Assembly (NCBI RefSeq): GCF_018687955.1
Contig: NZ_CP061309.1
Coordinates: 925,564-989,563, forward strand
Source: Polynucleobacter ibericus
GTDB lineage: Bacteria > Pseudomonadota > Gammaproteobacteria > Burkholderiales > Burkholderiaceae
Length of the DNA: 64,000 nucleotides
Reading direction: 5' to 3'
In this document: positions 28,547 to 37,772 of the stretch, piece after piece
How the letters are laid out: every line of letters starts with the position of its first letter
How positions within the stretch are numbered: position 1 is the first letter of the stretch
Made by a program: the position numbers and the translations under genes
The notes under the pieces: model-generated
Told to the model about the DNA's origin: nothing
The model's input: only the letters and a program-made list of their open reading frames with translations
Databases searched by the model: none

Positions 28547-29355
28547 TAGAAGCGGTCTTTCCAGGCGCGTATAACGGCTAAGACATGTGCAGGCGTTGGT
28601 AATTCTGCTTGGCCTGAAATCTCTTTAGCCATTGCAATGACTTCTGCTTGATCACAACGCATAAAAGGATTTACCTGAAGTTCTTGACCAATAGTTGTTG
28701 GGAGTGTTGGCAGACCTTGCTCACGAAGTGATTTAGCTTGATCTGCCCATGACAGCAAATTCAGATTATTGGGCTCTACAGCAAGAGCAAAACGAATATT
28801 CGATAAGGTGTATTCATGAGTGCAGTAAACCAAAGTATTTTTTGGCAATGCAGCAAATTTTCCAAGCGATTCTGACATTTGAGTTGGTGTACCTTCAAAT
28901 AATCTGCCACAACCAGATGCAAAAAGCGTGTCGCCACAAAAGAGCATTGGCTCGACAACATTAGCCTGCATATTTGCAAAGTAGGCTATGTGACTCAAAG
29001 TATGGCCAGGTACTTCGAACACTTTGAGGCTCATTCGAGGTGAAGGAATTTCAACCTTATCATCCTGCATTACTGCAACAGTTCGACCTGGGATATCGTC
29101 GCCGACGGGACCATAAACGGGTATATCAATGCCTAAATTTTGCAATATCTGAAGAATGCCTCCCGTGTGATCTGCATGGTGATGGGTAATTAAAATTCCC
29201 TTTAGCGTCAGATTGTTTGCCCGCAAATATGCCAAAGTTGGGACGGCATCACCTGGGTCCACCACAAGCGCAGAGCTGCCATCGTGAATGCACCAAATAT
29301 AGTTATCATCAAAAGCCGGTATAGGCCAGACCTGCAATAAAGTATTCTTATCCAT
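28546..29355 (-). CDS. gloB: Hydroxyacylglutathione hydrolase (glyoxalase II)
   Basis: Hydrolyses S-lactoylglutathione to D-lactate and glutathione, completing methylglyoxal detoxification. It belongs to the metallo-beta-lactamase fold; the binuclear metal motif THHHADH is at residues 57-63. Further ligands lie in VPGHTLSH, FCGDTLFASGCGR and YCTHEYTLSN. The C-terminal region ends HVLAVIRAWKDRF. The 269 residues are normal. Its start is only six bases from the divergent methyltransferase start. Confidence 0.95.
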   Translation of the reverse strand: MDKNTLLQVWPIPAFDDNYIWCIHDGSSALVVDPGDAVPTLAYLRANNLTLKGILITHHHADHTGGILQILQNLGIDIPVYGPVGDDIPGRTVAVMQDDKVEIPSPRMSLKVFEVPGHTLSHIAYFANMQANVVEPMLFCGDTLFASGCGRLFEGTPTQMSESLGKFAALPKNTLVYCTHEYTLSNIRFALAVEPNNLNLLSWADQAKSLREQGLPTLPTTIGQELQVNPFMRCDQAEVIAMAKEISGQAELPTPAHVLAVIRAWKDRF

Positions 29356-29361
29356 AGACCG

Positions 29362-30168
29362 ATGATACCAACCCCACCCATTCCCTCTCAGATGCCTGCA
29401 CCTCCCTGGAGCTCATGGGAAAAATGGCTTCAATCCCCTCCTGGACGCTACGTCCTGGCATGGGAACAGCGCTGTTTTGATCAAATTGTCGCGGATGTTT
29501 TTGGCTTTCATGCAGTGCAAATTGGCTTACCCCAAATGAATACCTTGAGTGAAAATCGGATGCCCTTGCATGCCATTTTGATTCATTCAAACGATAGTCT
29601 TGCTCACGCTTCTCGTTTTGGCTGGCACTTAATAGAAGGAAATTCGACAGAACTTCCTTTTGCTAGCGAAAGTCTAGATTTAATTGTTTTACCTCACGTT
29701 TTAGAATTTGCTACAGACCCCCATAAGATACTGAGAGAGGTTGATCGAGTGCTTCGACCCGAGGGTCGCTTAATTATTTCCGGCTTTAATCCTGCAAGCC
29801 TCTGGGGCGCAAGACAATATCTCAGCAGATTAATTGGTACTCCTTACCTTCCAAGAGACGGTCAGTTTATTAGCCTTATTCGCATTAAGGACTGGTTAGA
29901 GTTGCTTAACTTTTCTTTGGATCGGGGCCATTTTGGTTGCTACAAATTTCCCCTGAAAGGCGAATCCGTAATGGGGAGAATGGATTTTCTAGAAAAGATG
30001 GGGAATCGCTGGTGGCCAATATTTGGAGCAGTTTTTTTAGTTTCGGCCATTAAAAGACAGCAAGGTATGCGCCTCATTGGGCCCGCATCCCTCGTGCGAA
30101 TTCCGGCACTTGGGAAATTGACGCCCGCTGCCGAACGAAGCAATATCCAAAAAAAACATCAACAATAG
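29362..30168 (+). CDS. SAM-dependent methyltransferase (class I, UbiE/Methyltransf_11 type)
   Basis: A 268-residue protein with a class I methyltransferase core. The LPFASESLDLIVLPHVLEF segment (about 98-116) contains the acidic and post-II region, and REVDRVLRPEGRLIISGFNP (about 125-144) is the typical motif III. The glycine-rich motif I is degenerate. Relatives sit between gloB and rnhA in many betaproteobacteria. The substrate is unknown. It is followed 22 bases later by rnhA. No good ribosome binding site is seen; an internal ATG at 29392 is a possible alternative. Confidence 0.82.
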   Translation: MIPTPPIPSQMPAPPWSSWEKWLQSPPGRYVLAWEQRCFDQIVADVFGFHAVQIGLPQMNTLSENRMPLHAILIHSNDSLAHASRFGWHLIEGNSTELPFASESLDLIVLPHVLEFATDPHKILREVDRVLRPEGRLIISGFNPASLWGARQYLSRLIGTPYLPRDGQFISLIRIKDWLELLNFSLDRGHFGCYKFPLKGESVMGRMDFLEKMGNRWWPIFGAVFLVSAIKRQQGMRLIGPASLVRIPALGKLTPAAERSNIQKKHQQ

Positions 30169-30190
30169 CAATACGAAGTAAATTATTGCT

Positions 30191-30655
30191 ATGCCGCATT
30201 CCAAAACCGATTCCAACCTTCCTCATATCGTGATTTATACCGATGGCGCCTGCAAGGGCAATCCCGGACCTGGGGGCTGGGGGGCCGTTTTGCGCTCTAG
30301 GGGTCACGAAAAGCATATTCATGGCGGCGAAAAACACACCACCAATAACCGCATGGAGATTTGTGCGGTTATTTTTGCCCTGAAAGCCCTAAAACAGCGC
30401 AGTACTGTTGAACTTTGGACCGATTCTCAATACGTCCAAAAAGGAGTAACGGAATGGCTTGAGGGCTGGAAAAAAAGGGGCTGGAAAACTGCTAATAAGG
30501 AACCGGTAAAAAATGCCGATCTTTGGCAGGAGTTGGACGCCCTCCTTCCAGAGCATGAAATTTCCTGGCATTGGGTTAGAGGGCACAATGGACACCCCGG
30601 TAATGAGTTGGCTGATCAATTAGCCAATAAGGGTGTTGAGGAATTTTTGCCCTAG
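30191..30655 (+). CDS. rnhA: Ribonuclease HI
   Basis: Degrades RNA in RNA-DNA hybrids, removing primers and R-loops. The four metal ligands are in place: Asp18 ([11 protein letters not shown]), Glu56 (NRMEICAV), Asp78 (WTDSQYV) and Asp142 ([10 protein letters not shown]). The basic handle KKRGWKT is present. The 154-residue length matches E. coli. It is next to the methyltransferase, and gloB-rnhA-dnaQ clustering is conserved here except for the RND genes inserted before dnaQ. Confidence 0.97.
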   Translation: MPHSKTDSNLPHIVIYTDGACKGNPGPGGWGAVLRSRGHEKHIHGGEKHTTNNRMEICAVIFALKALKQRSTVELWTDSQYVQKGVTEWLEGWKKRGWKTANKEPVKNADLWQELDALLPEHEISWHWVRGHNGHPGNELADQLANKGVEEFLP

Positions 30656-30700
30656 ACCTACGGCCTCCTCCAGCCACCTTTTAAAGCATCTTATGAGAGA

Positions 30701-32071
30701 ATGACCTTGCCTCAAGATGCCTTCAAAACAGCATATAAACCCAAGAAAAACGAGACTGTGTCCAAAATAGAATCCTCCCTTGATAAATTGTTAGTCAAGC
30801 TCGTTCATCTGAAGGATGCTATTCAGTCTTGCTTATGCAACCTTTGGACTAAATATTTGCCACAGATCGGTAAGTTAAAAAGCATCAATTACGCTTCAAG
30901 CAAGGCATTCATCAAACGTTATAAGTGGCGCATTTTGATTATTTTGATTCTGCTATATGCAGGTTCAAAAACATATGATTACTTTTTTCCTGCAGGCAAG
31001 AAAGCTAGCGGCCCCCAAACGATTACCAGTATTGTGGTCGAAAAAAAGGATGTTCCGCTCATCATCGAGGCTACTGGCACCATTGTCTCCAATAGCATTG
31101 TTGATATTCGGCCGATGATTACGAATACCGTTACTAAAATTCATATTAAAGATGGGCAAGAAGTAACAGAAGGACAGCTTCTGTTCAGTTTAGATGACCG
31201 TAACGACAAGGCCAATTACGAAAAACTGAAGGCCTTAGCGGATGACTCTCAAAAGCAGTATTTGCGTGCCAAGGAATTGGTTGCGAAAAACTTCATATCA
31301 AAAGCGGGATTAGAAACCTCTCTAGCGAACGCTAAGTCTGCTCAAGCAGCCGCACGCTCTGCAGAGGTGCAGCTTTCCTTTGACTTGATACGCTCCCCTA
31401 TTAACGGTCGTGCTGGCATCATTAACGTCTTTCCAGGTTCTTTCGTACAAGCAAGTAATGCAGTCATCAGTTCAACCAATGCTTCCGCCACATCCACCAC
31501 TGGATCCATGGTGACGATCACGCAACTTAATCCTATCAACGTTCAGTTCGTAGTTCCTGAAAAAGATATCCCGATTATTTTGGAGAATAAAAAAGCGGAT
31601 GAGCCTTTAAAAGTCAAAGTTACTGTTGGCAATACCGGCAAGACTGTTTATGAAGGTCAGGTTTTGGTAATCGACAACCAGGTAGATCCCGCAATTGCTG
31701 CAGTGAGAGTCAAGGCGCAAATTCCTAATGAAAAAATGGAGCTCTTGCCCGGTCAGTTTGCTCGTATTTCACTCAATGCCAACACTCTAAAAGATGCCCT
31801 AGCCGTTCCAACCCAAGCGATCGTCATTAGCCCAACTGGACGACTTGTCTACGTGGTTGACAAGGATGACAAAGTAACAGCGAAGCCAGTAAAAGTGACT
31901 TATGAATACCAGGGCAATTCTGTGGTTACAGGAATTCAAGCAGGCGATCGAATTGTGGTTGAAGGAAAGCAGAATTTGCGAACTGGCAGCAAAGTACGCG
32001 AATCAAAAATCAGCAAAGGCCCAGCTCCCGCTGCCCCCGCTAACAACGCACCTGCTTCTGAGCAAAAATGA
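30701..32071 (+). CDS. RND efflux periplasmic adaptor (membrane fusion protein), MdtA-like
   Basis: A 456-residue adaptor. Barrel-sandwich motifs are ATGTIVSNSIVDIRPMITN (about 125-143), then GQEVTEGQLLFSLDDR, the hairpin region to about 230, and the IRSPINGRAGIINVFPGSFV segment. The membrane anchor (RILIILILLYAGSKTYDYFF) lies near residues 77-96, so about 76 residues precede it. This is much longer than in MdtA, which has only a short N-terminus. It ends in an Ala/Pro-rich tail. It overlaps the permease start by four bases. No outer-membrane channel gene is nearby. Confidence 0.9.
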   Translation: MTLPQDAFKTAYKPKKNETVSKIESSLDKLLVKLVHLKDAIQSCLCNLWTKYLPQIGKLKSINYASSKAFIKRYKWRILIILILLYAGSKTYDYFFPAGKKASGPQTITSIVVEKKDVPLIIEATGTIVSNSIVDIRPMITNTVTKIHIKDGQEVTEGQLLFSLDDRNDKANYEKLKALADDSQKQYLRAKELVAKNFISKAGLETSLANAKSAQAAARSAEVQLSFDLIRSPINGRAGIINVFPGSFVQASNAVISSTNASATSTTGSMVTITQLNPINVQFVVPEKDIPIILENKKADEPLKVKVTVGNTGKTVYEGQVLVIDNQVDPAIAAVRVKAQIPNEKMELLPGQFARISLNANTLKDALAVPTQAIVISPTGRLVYVVDKDDKVTAKPVKVTYEYQGNSVVTGIQAGDRIVVEGKQNLRTGSKVRESKISKGPAPAAPANNAPASEQK

Positions 32072-35000
32072 CGCTTTCTGAGCTATGTATTAGACGCCCC
32101 GTAATGACGGTGTTGCTTTCAATTGCAACCGTCATAGCTGGAAGCGTAGCCTATTTCAAAATTCCTGTAGCGGCCCTCCCCAGTTTTAATACACCGATTA
32201 TTTCTGTAACGGCAAGCCTGCCAGGGGCTGCACCAGAAAATATGGCTTCCGCAGTTGCATTACCGCTTGAGAAAGAGTTCTCAACAATTGATGGCATCAA
32301 GGTTATTAGCTCAACCAACTCACTAGGCTCAACCAGCATCACTCTTGAGTTTAATAACGATCGCGATATTGATAAGGCAGCGGTAGATGTGCAAGCTGCA
32401 CTCTTGCGTGCGCAAAGGCGCTTACCTATAGAAATGACGATTCCACCGTCATATCGAAAAATTAATCCAGCGGATACACCAGTTCTCATTGTCAGAATGA
32501 GTTCACCATCGATCAGCCTCTCGGAAATGAATGCCTATGCCGAGAATTTGATGGCACCCAATTTATCGACTATTACAGGTGTATCTCAGGTCTCCGTTTA
32601 TGGTGCCAAACGTTATGCTGTTCGCGTTAGCGTCAGACCCGATGCCTTAGGAAATCGTAATATCACGATGGATGAGGTCGCTGCTGCAATTAATAAGGCC
32701 AACACCAACAGCCCCGTTGGCACTCTAGACGGCCCACGACAACTCATTACTATTTATGCCAACCCCCAATTAGTTAAAGCTGAAGAGTTTGGCAATCTGA
32801 TCATTGCACAGCGTAATGGATACCCAATTTATCTTAAAGATGTAGCCGATGTTCAGGAGAGCTACGAAGATGTTAAAACTTTTGCCTCGGCAAAGGGTGA
32901 GAGATCGATTGCCATTGGTATAAATAGACAACCAAATGCCAATACGGTTGAGGTTGTTCAATCTATTAAGCGCTTGCTACCTTCACTTAAAGCGCAAATG
33001 CCTGACTCGATTCAATTAACACTGATTAATGATCGCTCCTTATCCATTATTGAATCTATCCATGATGTGAATATCACCCTTCTGTTTACCATTGCTCTAG
33101 TTGTTTTAGTGATATTCCTATTTTTAAAGCATGTTTCAGCCACAGTGATTCCGTCAATCAGCCTGCCAATTTCCTTGATTGGCGCATTTTTTGTTTTCTA
33201 TTTTTTAGGCTACAGCCTAGATAACATTTCCCTATTGGGAATCACGCTAGCTGTTGGCCTGGTTGTAGACGATGCTATTGTTGTTTTAGAAAACATCATG
33301 CGTTACGTTGAAAAGGGCATGGATCCCCTTAAAGCTGCCCTCAAGGGTAGCAAAGAGGTTGGATTTACTATTGTTTCTATTTCTTTGTCACTGGTGGCTG
33401 TGTTCATACCTCTGTTTTTTATGGCCGGTCCAATTGGCCTCCTCTTTAGAGAATTCGCAGTTGTAGTTACCCTCTCCATTTTGGTTTCTGCAGTTGTTTC
33501 TCTAACAATAGTGCCAATGCTTTGCAGTCGCTATTTACCTAAGCCAGATCACAAGCCGAAAGAATATGAAATCATCAGGAAATTTGATCGTCTCTTTGAT
33601 TGGACGCTAAAGGCTTACGTTCACTATTTGGACTTAGCTTTGGTGAATCGTAAAAAAGTACTTTGGGGAGCGATTGCTAGTTGCGTAATTACGGTTTTTC
33701 TATTTATCTATAGCCCTAAGGGCTTCTTTCCTGAAGAGGATATTGGTCAGTTGCGTGTGACTGTTGAGGCTTCAGAGGATACATCCTTTAAAGCGATGAT
33801 TGCCCTCCAGGATCAAGCAGCCAAGATAGTAGATAGCGACCCCAACGTTGAGACTTCCATCTCCATTCTTGGTGGCGGCCAAAGTTCTGGTCGTAATACT
33901 GGGCGATTCTTCATCATCCTCAAGCCAAAAAGCGAGCGGCAAAAGATGAGTAAAGTCATGGAGGGCCTTCGAACGAAGTTCAGAGAAATTCCTGGCATCC
34001 AGGTGTATATGAGCCCTGTTCAAAATTTACAGCTAGGTGGCAGAAGCAGCAAAAGCCGCTACCAATTCACCCTTCAGAGCGTTGGGTTTGAAGGTGTGAA
34101 TGAATGGGCGGATAAGTTACTCCTAAAAATGCGAGCTGACCCGATTTTTAGAGATGTAACAAGTGACTCTCAGCTCAAGGGCTTAAATGTCAAAATTGAA
34201 ATCGATAGAGAAAAGGCGGCTAGCGCGGGTGTATCTATTTCAGATATTCGCACTGCCCTTTATTCCTCATTTGGTGAACGCCAGGTTTCAACAATCTATA
34301 CCCCGGTCAATACCTACTATGTCATTTTAGAAACTGCAGAGGATGATCGTCAGTTTGAAACCGACTTGAATAAGGTATATGTACGCGGTAGAGCAACCGA
34401 TAAGCTCATTCCTCTATCAAGTTTGGCAAGCTTTGTGCGCAGCGTTGGCCCAACAGCAGTAAATCATCAAGGACAAATTCCTGCGGTTACGATTTCATTC
34501 AATCTAGCCCCGGATGTATTTCTGGGTGATGCAACTAAAGCAATAGATGGATTTGTGAAGCAAGTGGATCTTCCCTCTTCAATTATTACAAGCTATGGTG
34601 GCGATGCCGCAGTGTTTAAAGACAATCAATCGGGTCAAGTAATTTTGCTGCTTGCAGCGCTCGGCGTAATTTATATCCTATTGGGGGTTTTGTACGAAAG
34701 CTATATTCACCCACTGACAATTCTTGCGGGTCTGCCATCAGCAGCTATTGGTGCAATTCTAGCTCTGCGTATTTTTGGCTTTGAGTTAACGATTGTTGCT
34801 TCTATTGGCATCTTATTGTTGATTGGTATCGTCAAGAAGAATGCGATTTTGATGATTGACTTTGCTTTAGATGCGCAGCGCAACCAAGGTATGTCGCCAG
34901 AAAAAGCTATTCGCGAGGCATGTATATTGCGATTCCGGCCAATTATGATGACCACCATAGCTGCTTTAATGGGTGCCTTGCCCATTGCGCTAGGTCTTGG

Positions 35001-35166
35001 TGCCGGTGCTGAATTAAGACAGCCGCTTGGTATTAGCGTTGCTGGTGGTTTAATATTTTCTCAGTTTGTAACCCTGATCATTACCCCGGTCATTTACCTT
35101 TATTTAGATAAATATGCTGGCAATGGTCCGATGGATATTCCACCTGCTGTTCTAGAGGGCACCTAA
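32068..35166 (+). CDS. RND multidrug efflux permease (AcrB/MdtBC family)
   Basis: A 1032-residue inner-membrane proton-drug antiporter. The N-terminal helix follows MTLSELCIRRPVMTVLL. A large periplasmic loop precedes the helix with the proton-relay pair of aspartates in GLVVDDAIVVLENIMR. The second half repeats the plan, with GIVKKNAILMIDFALDAQR and the RFRPIMMTTIAALMGALPIA segment. It would work with the adaptor gene before it and a TolC-like channel encoded elsewhere. It is coupled to dnaQ by a one-base overlap. Confidence 0.95.
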   Translation: MTLSELCIRRPVMTVLLSIATVIAGSVAYFKIPVAALPSFNTPIISVTASLPGAAPENMASAVALPLEKEFSTIDGIKVISSTNSLGSTSITLEFNNDRDIDKAAVDVQAALLRAQRRLPIEMTIPPSYRKINPADTPVLIVRMSSPSISLSEMNAYAENLMAPNLSTITGVSQVSVYGAKRYAVRVSVRPDALGNRNITMDEVAAAINKANTNSPVGTLDGPRQLITIYANPQLVKAEEFGNLIIAQRNGYPIYLKDVADVQESYEDVKTFASAKGERSIAIGINRQPNANTVEVVQSIKRLLPSLKAQMPDSIQLTLINDRSLSIIESIHDVNITLLFTIALVVLVIFLFLKHVSATVIPSISLPISLIGAFFVFYFLGYSLDNISLLGITLAVGLVVDDAIVVLENIMRYVEKGMDPLKAALKGSKEVGFTIVSISLSLVAVFIPLFFMAGPIGLLFREFAVVVTLSILVSAVVSLTIVPMLCSRYLPKPDHKPKEYEIIRKFDRLFDWTLKAYVHYLDLALVNRKKVLWGAIASCVITVFLFIYSPKGFFPEEDIGQLRVTVEASEDTSFKAMIALQDQAAKIVDSDPNVETSISILGGGQSSGRNTGRFFIILKPKSERQKMSKVMEGLRTKFREIPGIQVYMSPVQNLQLGGRSSKSRYQFTLQSVGFEGVNEWADKLLLKMRADPIFRDVTSDSQLKGLNVKIEIDREKAASAGVSISDIRTALYSSFGERQVSTIYTPVNTYYVILETAEDDRQFETDLNKVYVRGRATDKLIPLSSLASFVRSVGPTAVNHQGQIPAVTISFNLAPDVFLGDATKAIDGFVKQVDLPSSIITSYGGDAAVFKDNQSGQVILLLAALGVIYILLGVLYESYIHPLTILAGLPSAAIGAILALRIFGFELTIVASIGILLLIGIVKKNAILMIDFALDAQRNQGMSPEKAIREACILRFRPIMMTTIAALMGALPIALGLGAGAELRQPLGISVAGGLIFSQFVTLIITPVIYLYLDKYAGNGPMDIPPAVLEGT

Positions 35167-35876
35167 TGCGTCAAGTTATTCTCGATACTGAAACAACTGG
35201 TTTAAACCCGGCTACCGGCGATCGCATTATTGAAATTGGTTGCGTAGAAATGGTTGGTCGTCGCTTAACTGACAGGACCTTTCATTACTACATCAATCCT
35301 GAACGCGATATTGATGCAGGTGCCTTTGCAGTACATGGTCTTTCAAGAGAGTTCTTGTCTGACAAACCCGTCTTTGCAAACATTGTTGAGCAGTTAATTG
35401 AATTTGTGGATGGCGCTGAAATCGTTATTCATAACGCAGCCTTCGACTTGGGCTTCTTAGACAATGAGTTTGCTTTACTCAAGCGTCCGCCATTTCGCAA
35501 TCTGGCAGCAAAACTAACAGACACGCTACTTGATGCACGTCAAATGTTTCCCGGCAAGAGAAACTCCTTGGATGCATTATGTGAGCGCTTCTCGATTAGC
35601 AATAAACATCGTACATTGCACGGCGCTTTACTCGATGCCCAGTTATTGGCTGAAGTTTATGTAGCCATGACCAGAGGTCAAGAGGATCTCTCGATCGATT
35701 TGATTGATTACACAGTTGGCGCTGATTCAGCTGGCCACACCAAAGCTTTACCAACTCAGCTTAAGGTATTGGCGGCGACGGATGATGACATCCAAAGCCA
35801 TGAAAAAATCTTAGCTGAAATCGCAAAGGCAAGTAAAAAGGACCCCATCTGGAGTCCTTTAAGTGCTGCTAGCTAA
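35166..35876 (+). CDS. dnaQ: DNA polymerase III epsilon subunit (proofreading exonuclease)
   Basis: The 3'-5' proofreading exonuclease of the replicative polymerase. ExoI motif LDTETTGLNP (Asp7, Glu9), ExoII VIHNAAFDLGFL near residue 92, and ExoIII HGALLDAQLLAEVY near residue 150. After about residue 185 the protein shows a linker and clamp-binding region, as in E. coli. The ATG overlaps the RND permease stop (TAATG). The last codons contain the terminator of the convergent dehydrogenase gene. Confidence 0.95.
   Translation: MRQVILDTETTGLNPATGDRIIEIGCVEMVGRRLTDRTFHYYINPERDIDAGAFAVHGLSREFLSDKPVFANIVEQLIEFVDGAEIVIHNAAFDLGFLDNEFALLKRPPFRNLAAKLTDTLLDARQMFPGKRNSLDALCERFSISNKHRTLHGALLDAQLLAEVYVAMTRGQEDLSIDLIDYTVGADSAGHTKALPTQLKVLAATDDDIQSHEKILAEIAKASKKDPIWSPLSAAS
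35835..35860 (-). terminator. Terminator of the tartrate/malate-type dehydrogenase inside dnaQ 3' end
   Basis: On the minus strand AAAGGACTCC, loop AGAT, then GGGGTCCTTT (one G-T wobble) is followed by more T's. It lies 34 bases past the dehydrogenase stop, wholly within the coding end of dnaQ. Confidence 0.65.
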
Positions 35877-35893
35877 ATTTAAGTTTTAAAAAT

Positions 35894-36985
35894 TTAGATT
35901 GCTGCTGCAATCGCTTTGCCTAAATCATCCGTCTTTGCAGTACCACCAAGATCCGGCGTCAAGGGTGCATTACCAGGACCTGATGCCAAAACCTTTTCAA
36001 TTGCTGTAAAGATTGCATTACCAGCCTCCGGATACCCAAGGTGATCGAGCATCATTGCACCGCTCCAAATTTGACCTATTGGGTTAGCAATCATCTTGCC
36101 AAAGATATCTGGCGCAGAACCATGGACCGGCTCAAATAAGGATGGGAACTTGCCCTCTGGATTAATGCTGCCTGATGGCGCAACCGCAATTGTTCCGGTG
36201 CATGCTGGACCCAAGTCAGACAAGATATCTCCAAATAAGTTACTCGCAACAACTACATCAAAGCGATCCGGATTCATAACAAACTGCGCAGCCAAAATAT
36301 CAATGTGATATTTATCCGCCCTTACATCGGCAAATTTCTTGGACATTGCTGCGACACGCTCATCCCAATAAGGCATAGTGATAGCAATACCATTGGACTT
36401 AGTTGCTGAAGTTAAATGCTTCTTAGGTCTACTTTGAGCAAGGTCAAAAGCGTATTGCAAGATGCGATCTACGCCCTGTCTTGTGAAAACAGATTCTTGA
36501 ATGACGATCTCACGGTCAGTATCAGGGAACATTTTTCCACCAACACTGGAGTACTCACCTTCAGTATTCTCGCGCACCACAAAGAAATCAATATCGCCAG
36601 GCTTGCGATTAGCCAATGGGCATGGCACGCCTGGTAACAAACGTACAGGGCGCAAATTAACATATTGATCAAAGCCACGACGAAATTGAATCAAACTTCC
36701 CCATAATGAGACATGGTCAGGAAGAATATCCGGCATACCTACCGCACCAAAGAAGATGGCGTCGTATTTCATTAAGGTATCAAACCAATCATCCGGCATC
36801 ATCTTGCCGTGCTTGAGGTAGTAATCACAACTAGCAAAATTGAAATGATCGAACTGCATACCTAAATTAAATTTACGGTTAGCCGCCTCTAAAGCACGTA
36901 CGCCTTCGGGCATCACTTCCTTACCGATACCATCACCAGGAATAACAGCAATCTTAGGGTTCTTGAAAATTTTCTTTGCATTCAT
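35894..36985 (-). CDS. Tartrate / D-malate dehydrogenase-type NAD enzyme (isocitrate/isopropylmalate family)
   Basis: A 363-residue decarboxylating dehydrogenase of the IMDH/ICDH family. The PGDGIGKEVMPEGV segment is near residue 18, VRENTEGEYSSVGG near 140 and the metal-binding NLFGDILSDLGPACTG segment near 245. The substrate loop around the arginines and the KHLTSATKSN segment fit tartrate or D-malate dehydrogenases (TtuC, DmlA) better than LeuB. It is a single gene with no leu neighbours. It oxidises beta-hydroxyacids with NAD and a divalent metal; the exact substrate is open. Confidence 0.85.
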   Translation of the reverse strand: MNAKKIFKNPKIAVIPGDGIGKEVMPEGVRALEAANRKFNLGMQFDHFNFASCDYYLKHGKMMPDDWFDTLMKYDAIFFGAVGMPDILPDHVSLWGSLIQFRRGFDQYVNLRPVRLLPGVPCPLANRKPGDIDFFVVRENTEGEYSSVGGKMFPDTDREIVIQESVFTRQGVDRILQYAFDLAQSRPKKHLTSATKSNGIAITMPYWDERVAAMSKKFADVRADKYHIDILAAQFVMNPDRFDVVVASNLFGDILSDLGPACTGTIAVAPSGSINPEGKFPSLFEPVHGSAPDIFGKMIANPIGQIWSGAMMLDHLGYPEAGNAIFTAIEKVLASGPGNAPLTPDLGGTAKTDDLGKAIAAAI

Positions 36986-37035
36986 AAGTAATGTGTCTCT
37001 TGTTATTTTTTATTGATTGTTGATTTTACAAATTT

Positions 37036-37698
37036 CTAGCTGATTGCGCGGCGGATGTCATCTGGAGCCTTTTTGCTGCCCTTTTCAAGGGATGCACTAT
37101 CGTAATCGCTTGTATTTTCGATGGTCTCAGGTACGGCTTCCAACATGCGAATATTGTCTTTGGGGCAGATCGGCGCACCATAACTAGCCCATTTTTTCAG
37201 AAGAGTAACCTCGTAACCGCATTGACTACACTTCGCCTTGCTACGACTAGCGTTGCTAGGTCTGGGCGGCGGGAAAACAATCGCTTGATGCGGGTATGGC
37301 CCTAACTCCTGACTAATCATCATCAGCTTGACAGTGAGCTCCTCGGTGGCATGAGCCATTCTGGCCGGACCCTCGAGACCAACCGTTTGCGCAATGCCCT
37401 TGAAATCCTCGCCATGGCCACTAAAACAGTCATCTACCGCATGGCAAAGCTCGTGAACCAAGGTATCCAAAAGCTGAACGGGTTCATCCAATTTTGGGGA
37501 GATAAAGATCTCATTAACACCCCCGCCAGAGCGCTCCCGGGGCCAACATTGACCGAGCGTAGTTCTGGGGCTACTAGACGCTGGAAAGCCACATGAAACC
37601 CGGACTGGAGGTATCGCATAGCCTGCCTTAGAAAAAACGGGTTCTAGATGCCTCACTGCATCCTCTAACCATGCTTCACGAACTGTATGTTGCTTCAT
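37036..37698 (-). CDS. SprT-like zinc metalloprotease-fold protein
   Basis: A 220-residue protein. The zinc motif HELCH (near residues 81-90, in LVHELCHAVDDCFSGHGEDF) marks an SprT-like domain. A later zinc-ribbon-like segment has CSQCGY and, about 22 residues on, ICPKDN; only three cysteines are evident. SprT-like domains occur in DNA-protein crosslink proteases (Spartan) and bacterial SprT; the bacterial role is unclear. It lies 50 bases upstream of the dehydrogenase and is divergent from the amidase gene. Confidence 0.85.
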   Translation of the reverse strand: MKQHTVREAWLEDAVRHLEPVFSKAGYAIPPVRVSCGFPASSSPRTTLGQCWPRERSGGGVNEIFISPKLDEPVQLLDTLVHELCHAVDDCFSGHGEDFKGIAQTVGLEGPARMAHATEELTVKLMMISQELGPYPHQAIVFPPPRPSNASRSKAKCSQCGYEVTLLKKWASYGAPICPKDNIRMLEAVPETIENTSDYDSASLEKGSKKAPDDIRRAIS

Positions 37699-37772
37699 CT
37701 AATCTATCTTTTATCGAAATTTGGGAAAAACTGTAAATTGCGATCATACGCCACCATCAGTAGAATGAATGC

